DNA of 25,728 bases from Flammeovirgaceae bacterium UBA5008 (GTDB lineage Bacteria > Bacteroidota > Bacteroidia > Cytophagales > Cyclobacteriaceae), in the NCBI GenBank assembly GCA_002398365.1, contig DGYK01000056.1, positions 41,178 to 66,905 on the forward strand, written 5' to 3'. The translations under genes and the position numbers were made by a program. This document shows, one piece after another, positions 1-7,798 of this stretch; position 1 is the stretch's first letter, and every line of letters begins with the position of its first letter. The notes under the pieces were generated by a model, which saw only the letters and a list, made by a program, of their open reading frames with translations, had not been told where the DNA came from and searched no databases.

Positions 1-516
1 CTCTGCCAAAATCTCCAGCGACTCTGTGTCCACAGCCGTTTCGGCCAGCCACATTCCTTCAGGCTTACGCTTGAATCGTTTCTCAAAATCACGAATCCCC
101 CAAATGACTTGTGTTTCTTTATCTCTGCGGTTCGCTAGCGGCAAAATCATGTGATTGTACACTTGCGCAATGGCCGAACCGTGCCCATCAAATCGAGCGA
201 TGCTTTCGCGATCGGCTTCCAGAATTCCTTCGTACGCTTCTTTGTCGTACAATTCCATCCACGAAAGAAGTGTAGGTCCGAAATTGAAACTAATGCGTGC
301 GTAGTTGTTGGTGATATTTTTGATCACCCCTCCCACTTTATCCAAAATACGCGATGCCGCATTGGGTGCGTAACACTCCGCACTGATGCGTTCATTCCAA
401 TCGTGGTAAGGATGTGCGCTGTCTTGTACTTCAATTACTTCCAGCCAGGCATTTTCGCGCGGGGGTTGATAAAAGTGACCGTGTATACAAATGAACTTTT
501 TTGCCGAAGAATTCAA
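1..516 (-). CDS. GH57-family glycoside hydrolase, DUF3536 type (N-terminal 172 residues, cut by window edge)
   Basis: The reverse strand is open from position 516 to the window edge. The fragment begins MNSSAKKFICIHGHFYQPPR. The IHGHFYQPPREN block near residues 11-22 is the family-57 first conserved region, in the form typical of large bacterial GH57 proteins with a C-terminal DUF3536 domain. A GMWLAET block follows at about residues 154-160; its Glu159 sits where GH57 enzymes carry the nucleophile. GH57 members act on alpha-glucans by a retaining mechanism. No signal peptide is visible, so it is probably cytosolic. The start is taken as TTG at 516 because there is no in-frame ATG between the upstream TGA and the conserved region. 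It lies 24 nt after glgB and is the last gene seen of the glucan operon, which suggests trimming, debranching or remodelling of the polymer. The exact substrate cannot be read from the sequence. Confidence 0.85.
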   Translation of the reverse strand, partial: MNSSAKKFICIHGHFYQPPRENAWLEVIEVQDSAHPYHDWNERISAECYAPNAASRILDKVGGVIKNITNNYARISFNFGPTLLSWMELYDKEAYEGILEADRESIARFDGHGSAIAQVYNHMILPLANRRDKETQVIWGIRDFEKRFKRKPEGMWLAETAVDTESLEILAE

Positions 517-540
517 AACTCAAAATATTTAAAAATGAAA

Positions 541-2505
541 CTACTCTAACTCAAACTCTGCTTGCTCTTTATCTAGTTTAAAAATTGTCATACCCAACGG
601 TGGTAAGGTAATAGCGATGGAATAATCTTTGCCGTGGTATTTCACAGGAGTTGTATTGAGAACACCCGGGTTCATCACACCACTGCCGTTGTATTTCAAA
701 TCATCCGAATTGAATAACTCTTTCCATGTGCCGCGGTAGGGCACACCAATTCGATAGAGTGATCTCGTTTCAGGTGTGAAATTGCAAACGATTAATAGCA
801 ACTCTTCCTTCACTTCCGTTTTGCGGATGTACACAATCACACTGTTTTCGCGATCGGAGTAATCCGACCATTCAAAACCTTTATTATCGAAAGCAAATTC
901 ATACAAAGCTTTTTCTGTTTTGTATAACTTATTCAGGTCTTTAATCAATTTCAAAATTCCCTGATGCGGTGCGTAATGCAGTGCATCCCAATCCAAACTC
1001 TTATCATGGTTCCACTCTCCTGTCTGACCAAACTCTCCGCCCATAAACAACAGTTTCGTTCCCGGATGGCTAAACATGTACGAATACATCAATCGTAGAT
1101 TGGCAAACTTGCGCCACTCATCGCCCGGCATTCGGCCAATCAATGAACCTTTACCATGAACAACTTCATCATGCGACAAAGGCAGCATGAAATTTTCAGT
1201 GAAAGCATAAATGATACTGAACGTGATTTCGTCCTGATGATATTTGCGATGAACCGGATCTAGTTTGAAGTAATGCAGCGTATCGTGCATCCATCCCATC
1301 ATCCATTTTTGTCCGAATCCTAAACCACCCATGTAGGTAGGTCTGGAAACACTTGGCCATGCAGTCGATTCTTCCGCAATGGTAACTGCATCGGGAAATT
1401 GTCCATACACCACTTCGTTGAATTCTTTGAGAAATGAAATGGCCTCTAAGTTTTCATTGCCACCGTGTTCATTGGGAATCCATTCGCCTGCTTTACGCGA
1501 ATAATCCAAATACAACATGGAAGCTACGGCATCTACTCGCAAACCATCTGCATGGAAAATATCTAACCAGAAAAGTGCATTGCTGATGAGAAATGAACGC
1601 ACCTCGTTACGGCCATAGTTGTAGATGTAACTGCTCCAGTCCGGATGAAAACCCTTCCGGGGATCGGCATGTTCAAACAAATTCGTGCCGTCAAATTTAT
1701 ATAAGCCGTGTGCATCGCCCGGAAAATGCGATGGCACCCAATCCAAGATCACACCAATGTCAGCTTGATGCAAAGCATCGACCAACTTCATAAAATCTTG
1801 TGGATTGCCGAAGCGACTGGTGGGTGCGAAGTAACCCGTAAGTTGATATCCCCAAGAACCAAAAAATGGATGCTCCATCACCGGTAAAAATTCTACATGT
1901 GTGAAGCCAGCTTCTTTCACATAATAAACCAATTCATCTGCTAACTCCTGATAGCTAAGCGATCGGTTTCCGTCTTCTAACTTTCTGCGCCAGCTACCCA
2001 AGTGAACTTCGTAAACAGAGTATGGTTTTGGTTTACCAATGGATTGCTTGCGTTCGTGCATCCATGAAGAATCTTTCCACTTGTATTCGTGATCCCAAAC
2101 GATCGATGCGGTGGCGGGAGCGATCTCCGCATAGAATGCAAATGGGTCTGCCTTTTCTAAATACTCTCCGGTGTTGGAGTGAATTGCGTATTTGTAGGCT
2201 TCGCCTTTCTTTACACCGGCAAAGAATCCTTCCCAAATTCCGGATTCATCCCAGCGTGGAGAAAGCTTGTGTTCATTGTTATTCCAGTAGTTGAAATTCC
2301 CGATCACCGAAACAGCGCGCGCATTCGGTGCCCACACTGCGAAGTAGGTTCCCTCCTGCCCTTTGAACTTGGCTGTGTGGGCTCCCAGCTTTTCATACAA
2401 CTTGAAATGCTTTCCTGAACGAAACAAGTGAATGTCGTAGTCGGTTAACAAACTGAAGTGATCCGGCTCTTCTACAGTTGATTTGGTTGATGCCTTTTTG
2501 CCCAT
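541..2505 (-). CDS. glgB: 1,4-alpha-glucan branching enzyme GlgB
   Basis: GlgB cuts an alpha-1,4 chain and rejoins it as an alpha-1,6 branch in the cytosol. The 654-residue protein has a CBM48-type beta-sandwich at about residues 30-130 and a GH13 barrel from about 160. The catalytic residues are all present: nucleophile Asp325 in DGLRVDAVASMLYLDY, acid/base Glu378 in TIAEES, and Asp446 in LSHDEVVHGKGS. A C-terminal all-beta domain starts at about 550. It is shorter than the roughly 730-residue E. coli enzyme because it lacks the extra N-terminal module, which is common outside Proteobacteria. ATG start at 2505, 15 nt after the TreS-maltokinase stop, with no Shine-Dalgarno sequence. In this operon it would branch the linear chains made by GlgE. 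Assignment is secure. Confidence 0.97.
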   Translation of the reverse strand: MGKKASTKSTVEEPDHFSLLTDYDIHLFRSGKHFKLYEKLGAHTAKFKGQEGTYFAVWAPNARAVSVIGNFNYWNNNEHKLSPRWDESGIWEGFFAGVKKGEAYKYAIHSNTGEYLEKADPFAFYAEIAPATASIVWDHEYKWKDSSWMHERKQSIGKPKPYSVYEVHLGSWRRKLEDGNRSLSYQELADELVYYVKEAGFTHVEFLPVMEHPFFGSWGYQLTGYFAPTSRFGNPQDFMKLVDALHQADIGVILDWVPSHFPGDAHGLYKFDGTNLFEHADPRKGFHPDWSSYIYNYGRNEVRSFLISNALFWLDIFHADGLRVDAVASMLYLDYSRKAGEWIPNEHGGNENLEAISFLKEFNEVVYGQFPDAVTIAEESTAWPSVSRPTYMGGLGFGQKWMMGWMHDTLHYFKLDPVHRKYHQDEITFSIIYAFTENFMLPLSHDEVVHGKGSLIGRMPGDEWRKFANLRLMYSYMFSHPGTKLLFMGGEFGQTGEWNHDKSLDWDALHYAPHQGILKLIKDLNKLYKTEKALYEFAFDNKGFEWSDYSDRENSVIVYIRKTEVKEELLLIVCNFTPETRSLYRIGVPYRGTWKELFNSDDLKYNGSGVMNPGVLNTTPVKYHGKDYSIAITLPPLGMTIFKLDKEQAEFELE

Positions 2506-2520
2506 ATTTTTTTCAGTTAA

Positions 2521-5500
2521 TTATTTCTTTCCTTTAGCTTCCTTCGCCTGTGCATAGCGCATCATCTGATAACGAATGCCACGGAGTGGTACGTTTACCC
2601 AATCCGGTCTTCCGTTGAGTTCATAGCCCAATTCATACACCGCTTTTTCTAAGAGGTAAGTACGAATCAACACTTCGTCTTCATCCGACAGCGATTTCTC
2701 CATGCCCATTTTTTCAAGATACGCTCCAAGATAGAAGCGACTTACATAATGTTGCCATTGCTCGGCCCACTGCTCTAAGAATTCAAGATCTTTCTCCCGA
2801 TAGTTTTCATTGAGCAATATTTTTCCGAAAGCCGCATAGTGGAATGATCGCATCATCCCCGCCACGTCTTTCAATGGGTTCTTCTTTAGTCTGCGCTCGC
2901 TGAAACTAAAGCCTGGCTCGCCTTCAAAATCAATAATGATAAAGTCCTTTCCTGTGAACAGTACTTGCCCTAAGTGATAATCTCCATGAATGCGCGTTTT
3001 GATGGCATTGATTCTGGTTTGATAAATCTGACTGAAGCATTCCAGAATATCATCTTCCATTTTCAAAACTTCCTGCGCTAGCTTTTGTGTTTCGTTATTA
3101 AGTTTGGGAAGACTTTGCTCCAATAACTTAAAGCGGTCACGTAATAATTTGCGCAAACTCGAATACAACGAGCGCTGGTAATTGGCTGAGAAGTATTCGG
3201 GAGCAAACGCAGGCGTCACCGAATCTGATGCCAACGCCAAGTGCATCTCTGCAGTGCGTTGCCCGAGGCGAACCACTCGTTCGTAAAAACCACGGCCAAT
3301 AAACTCTTGAATTAATTCAGGTGCTTCTTCAAACTTAATCGCATCGCGATTGATCAGCTTCGGCAGCTTTTCTTTCTTCGCCTTCGCCATCACCCGCTCG
3401 TAAAAGCGACCTACCGAGTCGATGGTCATCACCCAACTATCGCCTTGATTTTCAACCTTCTCTTGCAACAAACCAAACACCGTTACTTTTCCTTCATTAT
3501 CGCGGTACTCAATGCTTCCTGCATACTTAGGTGCATTGCGGAAGCTGGTATTTTCTGATAAGAAGCGAACGATTTCAAGATCAGGATTAATTTCATTTTC
3601 AATCTTCCGATAGAATTTGAAAAAGTATTGATCGTTGTAGATGATCGCTGTGTTGCTCTGATCGGCTTTCAGAATTTTTGATTCTACTTTTTCAGAATTC
3701 AATTTGGCGTACACACTCGAATTGAACTCCAACGTGCCTTCGTCTTCCTTCACCCGCAACTTGCGGTCCATTCCGGTAAACAGAAAATCGCGGAAGGTTT
3801 TGTCGTAGCTGCTGTCTAAAATAAATCCGGATACTCCTTGAATTTCGGCACGGCTCACTACACTTTGTGCTGTGTACTCGATGCGATCAAAAATACTTTC
3901 GGTAGGGACAAAGCACATAGGTAGAAAGTAAAACTCCGGCAAGCGTTGCACATAATCTACTTCGATGATCGTGAGAAAATGAGTTTCTCCTTCAACTTTC
4001 AAAGGAATGACTTTGTGAATACTCATTTTACTAATCACCTTCGCCTTTCCGCCAAACCATCGGCACTTCTTCATGAATGGCTGGAGAATTTTCCTTTCGA
4101 AGACGCGCACTTCATTATAATTGAAGAACAGGCGTTCCCACGAAATATCTGTTTTGTATAAGAATAGATCCGTGTTGGTACTTACCACATCTTTTTTCTC
4201 TCCGGCATCTGCCTGGAACCAGAAATATCCATACGGTCCGATCGTGATTGAGTAGTCGCCATCGCCTACATTCATAAACCGATTTTGGCTAAATACTTCG
4301 GTGATATCACAGTCTTTATAATCAGCCAGATTTAAGATCGTTGCTTGTGAGAACTGTGATAAGTTAGCTACCACAATCATGCGTTGATTCTGGTAAGTGC
4401 GCGCAAAAGCCAAAACTTTGGCATTCGAACTTTCAATGAATTTTAAATCACCGCGACCAAACACATTCAATCGCTTGCGCATCGCCAACACGTTTTTTAT
4501 CCACCACATCAATGACGATGGATTTTCTTCGTGCGTAGCTACATTCACCGATTCATATCGATACACGGGATCGGTTATCACCGGCAAATACAATTTTTGC
4601 GGATTCGCATCAGAGAATCCTGCGTTGATGTTCATGTTCCACTGCATCGGAGTGCGAACACCAAACCGATCTCCCAAATAGATATTATCCCCCATACCGA
4701 TCTCGTCACCATAATAAAGAACAGGTGTTCCCGGTAAGGAGAATAGAATCGTATACAGCAATTCAATTTTTCTCCGATCATTATTGAGCAGCGGTGCTAA
4801 TCTTCTTCGAATGCCTAAGTTGTGCTTCGTATTGGGATCTGTGGCGTAGGCTTTGAAGAGATAATCTTTCTCTTCTTCGGTCACCATATCCAAACCAATC
4901 TCATCGTGGTTGCGCAAGAACAATGCCCACTGACTATTCAGTGGAGTGGCCGGTGTCTGTTCAATAATGTCGATGATCGGATAACTGTCTTCCGTTCGCA
5001 AACCTAAAAACAAACGAGGCATGAGTGGGTAATTGAAACTCATGTGGCACTCTTTGCCATCGCCAAAATATTGAGCAGCATCTTCCGGCCACAAATTGGC
5101 TTCAGCCATTAAGATGCGATCTTCATAGTGATTATCGATGTGCGCGCGAATCTTTTTGATGAAGGCGTGTGTTTGCGGAAGATTTTCGCAATTGGTTCCT
5201 TCTTCTTCAAACAGAAACGGAACCGAAGCCAATCGAAATCCATCCACGCCCATCTTCATCCAAAAGTCGATGACCTTGATCATCTCTAATTGAACTTCGG
5301 GGTTTTCAAAATTCAATTCCGGTTGATGGCGATAAAACCGATGCCAGAAATAGGCTTTCGCCTGATTATCCCACGACCAATTCGAAGCCTCGTCATCTGA
5401 AAACATGACGCGAGCTTGCTTAAATTTGTCTGGCGTGTCGCTCCAAACATAATAGTCTTTGTATTTCGATCCGGAGCGTGCCTTCCGAGATTTTTGAAAC

Positions 5501-5844
5501 CACGGATGTTGATCGGAAGTGTGATTTAAAATCAGTTCGGTAATTACTTTTATTCCCCTGCGGTGAGCTTCCTTCAAAAATAACTTGAAGTCTGCAAGTG
5601 TTCCGTAATCCGGATGAATGTCGCAATACTCACTCACATCAAAACCATCATCCTTCAATGGGGATGGATAAAATGGCAGCAGCCACAAGGTATTGATTCC
5701 GAGATCTTCGAGGTAATCCAATTTTTGAATCAAGCCTTGAAAGTCGCCAATACCATCGCCATTGCTATCATAAAAAGCACGAACACTTATCTCATAAATG
5801 ATAGCGTCTTTAAACCACAGCGGATCATTTTTTACGGCTGCCAT
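2521..5844 (-). CDS. treS-mak: Trehalose synthase-maltokinase fusion; TreS half lacks the catalytic nucleophile, kinase half intact
   Basis: The 1107-residue protein joins a GH13 trehalose synthase-like domain (about 1-550) to a maltokinase (about 565-1107). In the family, TreS interconverts trehalose and maltose, and the kinase makes maltose-1-phosphate from maltose and ATP for GlgE. TreS hallmarks are visible: EGTNCENLP at 215-223, acid/base Glu248 in LMAEANLWPED, Asp314 in RNHDE, and YYGDEIGMGDNIYLGDR at 377-393. At the nucleophile, however, where the family has GFRLDAVP, this protein reads GFRLASVP, giving Ala206 (codon GCT). The region I aspartate is also Glu103 (ITELILNH). The kinase motifs HGDYHLGQ (953-960) and DFEGEP (972-977) are intact. 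The likely outcome is a maltokinase carrying an inactive, perhaps structural or sugar-sensing, TreS domain. ATG start at 5844, 4 nt after glgE. No frameshift or stop is seen, so the gene is under coding constraint and is not a decaying pseudogene. Confidence 0.93.
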   Translation of the reverse strand: MAAVKNDPLWFKDAIIYEISVRAFYDSNGDGIGDFQGLIQKLDYLEDLGINTLWLLPFYPSPLKDDGFDVSEYCDIHPDYGTLADFKLFLKEAHRRGIKVITELILNHTSDQHPWFQKSRKARSGSKYKDYYVWSDTPDKFKQARVMFSDDEASNWSWDNQAKAYFWHRFYRHQPELNFENPEVQLEMIKVIDFWMKMGVDGFRLASVPFLFEEEGTNCENLPQTHAFIKKIRAHIDNHYEDRILMAEANLWPEDAAQYFGDGKECHMSFNYPLMPRLFLGLRTEDSYPIIDIIEQTPATPLNSQWALFLRNHDEIGLDMVTEEEKDYLFKAYATDPNTKHNLGIRRRLAPLLNNDRRKIELLYTILFSLPGTPVLYYGDEIGMGDNIYLGDRFGVRTPMQWNMNINAGFSDANPQKLYLPVITDPVYRYESVNVATHEENPSSLMWWIKNVLAMRKRLNVFGRGDLKFIESSNAKVLAFARTYQNQRMIVVANLSQFSQATILNLADYKDCDITEVFSQNRFMNVGDGDYSITIGPYGYFWFQADAGEKKDVVSTNTDLFLYKTDISWERLFFNYNEVRVFERKILQPFMKKCRWFGGKAKVISKMSIHKVIPLKVEGETHFLTIIEVDYVQRLPEFYFLPMCFVPTESIFDRIEYTAQSVVSRAEIQGVSGFILDSSYDKTFRDFLFTGMDRKLRVKEDEGTLEFNSSVYAKLNSEKVESKILKADQSNTAIIYNDQYFFKFYRKIENEINPDLEIVRFLSENTSFRNAPKYAGSIEYRDNEGKVTVFGLLQEKVENQGDSWVMTIDSVGRFYERVMAKAKKEKLPKLINRDAIKFEEAPELIQEFIGRGFYERVVRLGQRTAEMHLALASDSVTPAFAPEYFSANYQRSLYSSLRKLLRDRFKLLEQSLPKLNNETQKLAQEVLKMEDDILECFSQIYQTRINAIKTRIHGDYHLGQVLFTGKDFIIIDFEGEPGFSFSERRLKKNPLKDVAGMMRSFHYAAFGKILLNENYREKDLEFLEQWAEQWQHYVSRFYLGAYLEKMGMEKSLSDEDEVLIRTYLLEKAVYELGYELNGRPDWVNVPLRGIRYQMMRYAQAKEAKGKK

Positions 5845-5848
5845 AGGC

Positions 5849-7795
5849 TTACATGTTTGACTCGTGAATTTCTAACTTAAATAAGTGGAATGGCATTTTA
5901 AATGGATTCAACTCCACAAAGTTCCACTCTTGTGTCCAGGTGTAATGCTCATCGGTAATCAGGTCATGTAGCTTGACGTTGATCTTGTCGCTCAACTTCA
6001 ATTTGTCTTTTGGCAACTGTACATAGCCCGATTGCTTTCCATTTGGATCGAGATTCACAATCACTAAAATGATATTCGACAGATCATCGGTCGTTTTAAG
6101 ATACGCGATGAGTTGTGGATTTTCAATTGGGCAGAATTGCAAATTCCAGGTTGAGTGCAAGGCTTCATTTTGATGACGAACCTGATTGAGCAAACTCATA
6201 ATATCTGTCATGCGATTGGTTCGCTTCCAATCATAATGACGAACTTCGTACTTCTCTGAATTATAATATTCTTCTTTTCCTTCGATGGGCGTGTTTTCTA
6301 AAAACTCATACGATGGTCCGTAGACTCCATAATTGGAAGACAAAGTCGCTGCCAATGCATAACGCAAGATGAAACTGTTCTCGCCTTGATTCTGCAAATG
6401 ATATGGAAGAATGTCCGGTGTATTAGGCCAGAAGTTAGGACGGAAATAATTTCGCGATGGACCATTAATCAATTCGTTCATGTATTCCACCAACTCTTGC
6501 TTTGACACACGCCACGTGAAGTATGTGTACGATTGCGTAAATCCAACTTTGGCCAAAGATGCCATGATGCGTGGTCTTGTGAAAGCCTCGGAAAGGAAAA
6601 TGATATCCGGATATTGTTTGTGTACTTCCGTGATCACCCAACCCCAAAAAGGAATTGGCTTGGTATGTGGATTGTCAACTCGGAATACATTAACACCTTG
6701 CTCAATCCAGAAAATGAATACGGATTTCAATTCTTCCCACAAGTTCTTCCAATCATCCGATTCAAAATTGAATGGATAGATGTCCTGGTATTTCTTCGGT
6801 GGATTTTCTGCATATTGAATCGATCCGTCCGGGCGCTGCTTAAACCAATCCGGATGTTCCTTCACATACGGATGATCGGGCGCACATTGAAATGCAATGT
6901 CCATCGCAATGTCGATTCCCAACGCTTTGGCATCAGCCACTAGTTTTTTAAAGTCTTCAATTGTGCCTAATGCCGGAAGTACCGACTTATGTCCACCTTC
7001 GTCACTGCCAATGGCCCATGGAGAACCGGGCTCTCCTTTTTGCGCACGCACATTGTTGTTTTTTCCTTTCCGATTCAGTTTTCCGATCGGATGAATAGGT
7101 GGAAAATACAATACATCAAAACCCATTTTTGCAATTCGTGGCAACAGCTTCGCGCAATCTTGAAAGGTGCCGTGCTTGCCAGGCTCGAGTGAACTTGAGC
7201 GCGGAAAGAATTCATACCACGCACTGAAGTTCGCCTTTTTGGTTTCTACTAAAACCTGTAATTCGTGAGCGTACGTAGTTTCGTTTTCTTTGAGCGGATA
7301 GTCTTTCACAATTTGTGCAAAGCCTTCACTTAAAACCAATTCAACCGCTGCCTGATGTTGATCGGTATTTTCTAATTTAGTAGCTAAACTTAACAGATTC
7401 GCTTTGCCGTTTTCGGCCAATGTTTTTAAGAAGATAGCGCCTTCCATCAACTCCACTTTCACATCCACTTTGGCAGCGGCTTTCTTTTTAAAGCCATCGT
7501 ACCATGTGTCGAAATGATCGATCCATGCCTGCACCGTGAAAACGTAGGTGCCTTGCTCTTCTACTTTAAAGGAAGCGCGCCAATCGTCATTGAAGGTTGG
7601 TTGCAGCTCGATTGTGTTCCACTTCTTAGCGTTTTGTTTTTTATACAACACCGCAGCACGAATATGATCGTGGCCATCACCAAAAATAGAAGCGCTTACT
7701 TCTACTGTTTCTCCTACGGTGCGCTTGGCCGGATAAAGACCTCCATCTACCTGCGGTTGAACATTCTCAATGATTACTCTCGCCTTTCCTTGCAT
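5849..7795 (-). CDS. glgE: Alpha-1,4-glucan:maltose-1-phosphate maltosyltransferase GlgE
   Basis: GlgE transfers maltosyl units from alpha-maltose-1-phosphate to the non-reducing end of alpha-1,4-glucans, releasing phosphate. It belongs to GH13 subfamily 3. The 648-residue length is normal. An N-terminal beta-sandwich domain (about 1-110) and a helical insert precede a barrel with FPPIHPIGKLNRKGKNN at 231-247, nucleophile Asp374 in NVFRVDNPHTKP, acid/base Glu403 in LSEAFTRP, and Asp461 in FWPNTPDIL. All catalytic residues are present. ATG start at 7795, only 3 nt after the stop of the upstream lipoprotein gene; the maltokinase fusion follows after 4 nt. This implies one transcript and probably translational coupling. 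The pairing with maltokinase defines the GlgE pathway. Assignment is secure. Confidence 0.96.
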   Translation of the reverse strand: MQGKARVIIENVQPQVDGGLYPAKRTVGETVEVSASIFGDGHDHIRAAVLYKKQNAKKWNTIELQPTFNDDWRASFKVEEQGTYVFTVQAWIDHFDTWYDGFKKKAAAKVDVKVELMEGAIFLKTLAENGKANLLSLATKLENTDQHQAAVELVLSEGFAQIVKDYPLKENETTYAHELQVLVETKKANFSAWYEFFPRSSSLEPGKHGTFQDCAKLLPRIAKMGFDVLYFPPIHPIGKLNRKGKNNNVRAQKGEPGSPWAIGSDEGGHKSVLPALGTIEDFKKLVADAKALGIDIAMDIAFQCAPDHPYVKEHPDWFKQRPDGSIQYAENPPKKYQDIYPFNFESDDWKNLWEELKSVFIFWIEQGVNVFRVDNPHTKPIPFWGWVITEVHKQYPDIIFLSEAFTRPRIMASLAKVGFTQSYTYFTWRVSKQELVEYMNELINGPSRNYFRPNFWPNTPDILPYHLQNQGENSFILRYALAATLSSNYGVYGPSYEFLENTPIEGKEEYYNSEKYEVRHYDWKRTNRMTDIMSLLNQVRHQNEALHSTWNLQFCPIENPQLIAYLKTTDDLSNIILVIVNLDPNGKQSGYVQLPKDKLKLSDKINVKLHDLITDEHYTWTQEWNFVELNPFKMPFHLFKLEIHESNM

Positions 7796-7798
7796 GAA

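Noticed and set aside
151..549. Plus-strand reading frame of 132 codons
   Set aside because: It lies opposite the GH57 coding sequence, whose reverse-strand translation gives clear family motifs.
2521..5844. TreS-maltokinase as a decaying pseudogene
   Set aside because: The frame is intact over 1107 codons, and all other catalytic and kinase motifs are conserved; only the nucleophile region and one region I residue are changed.
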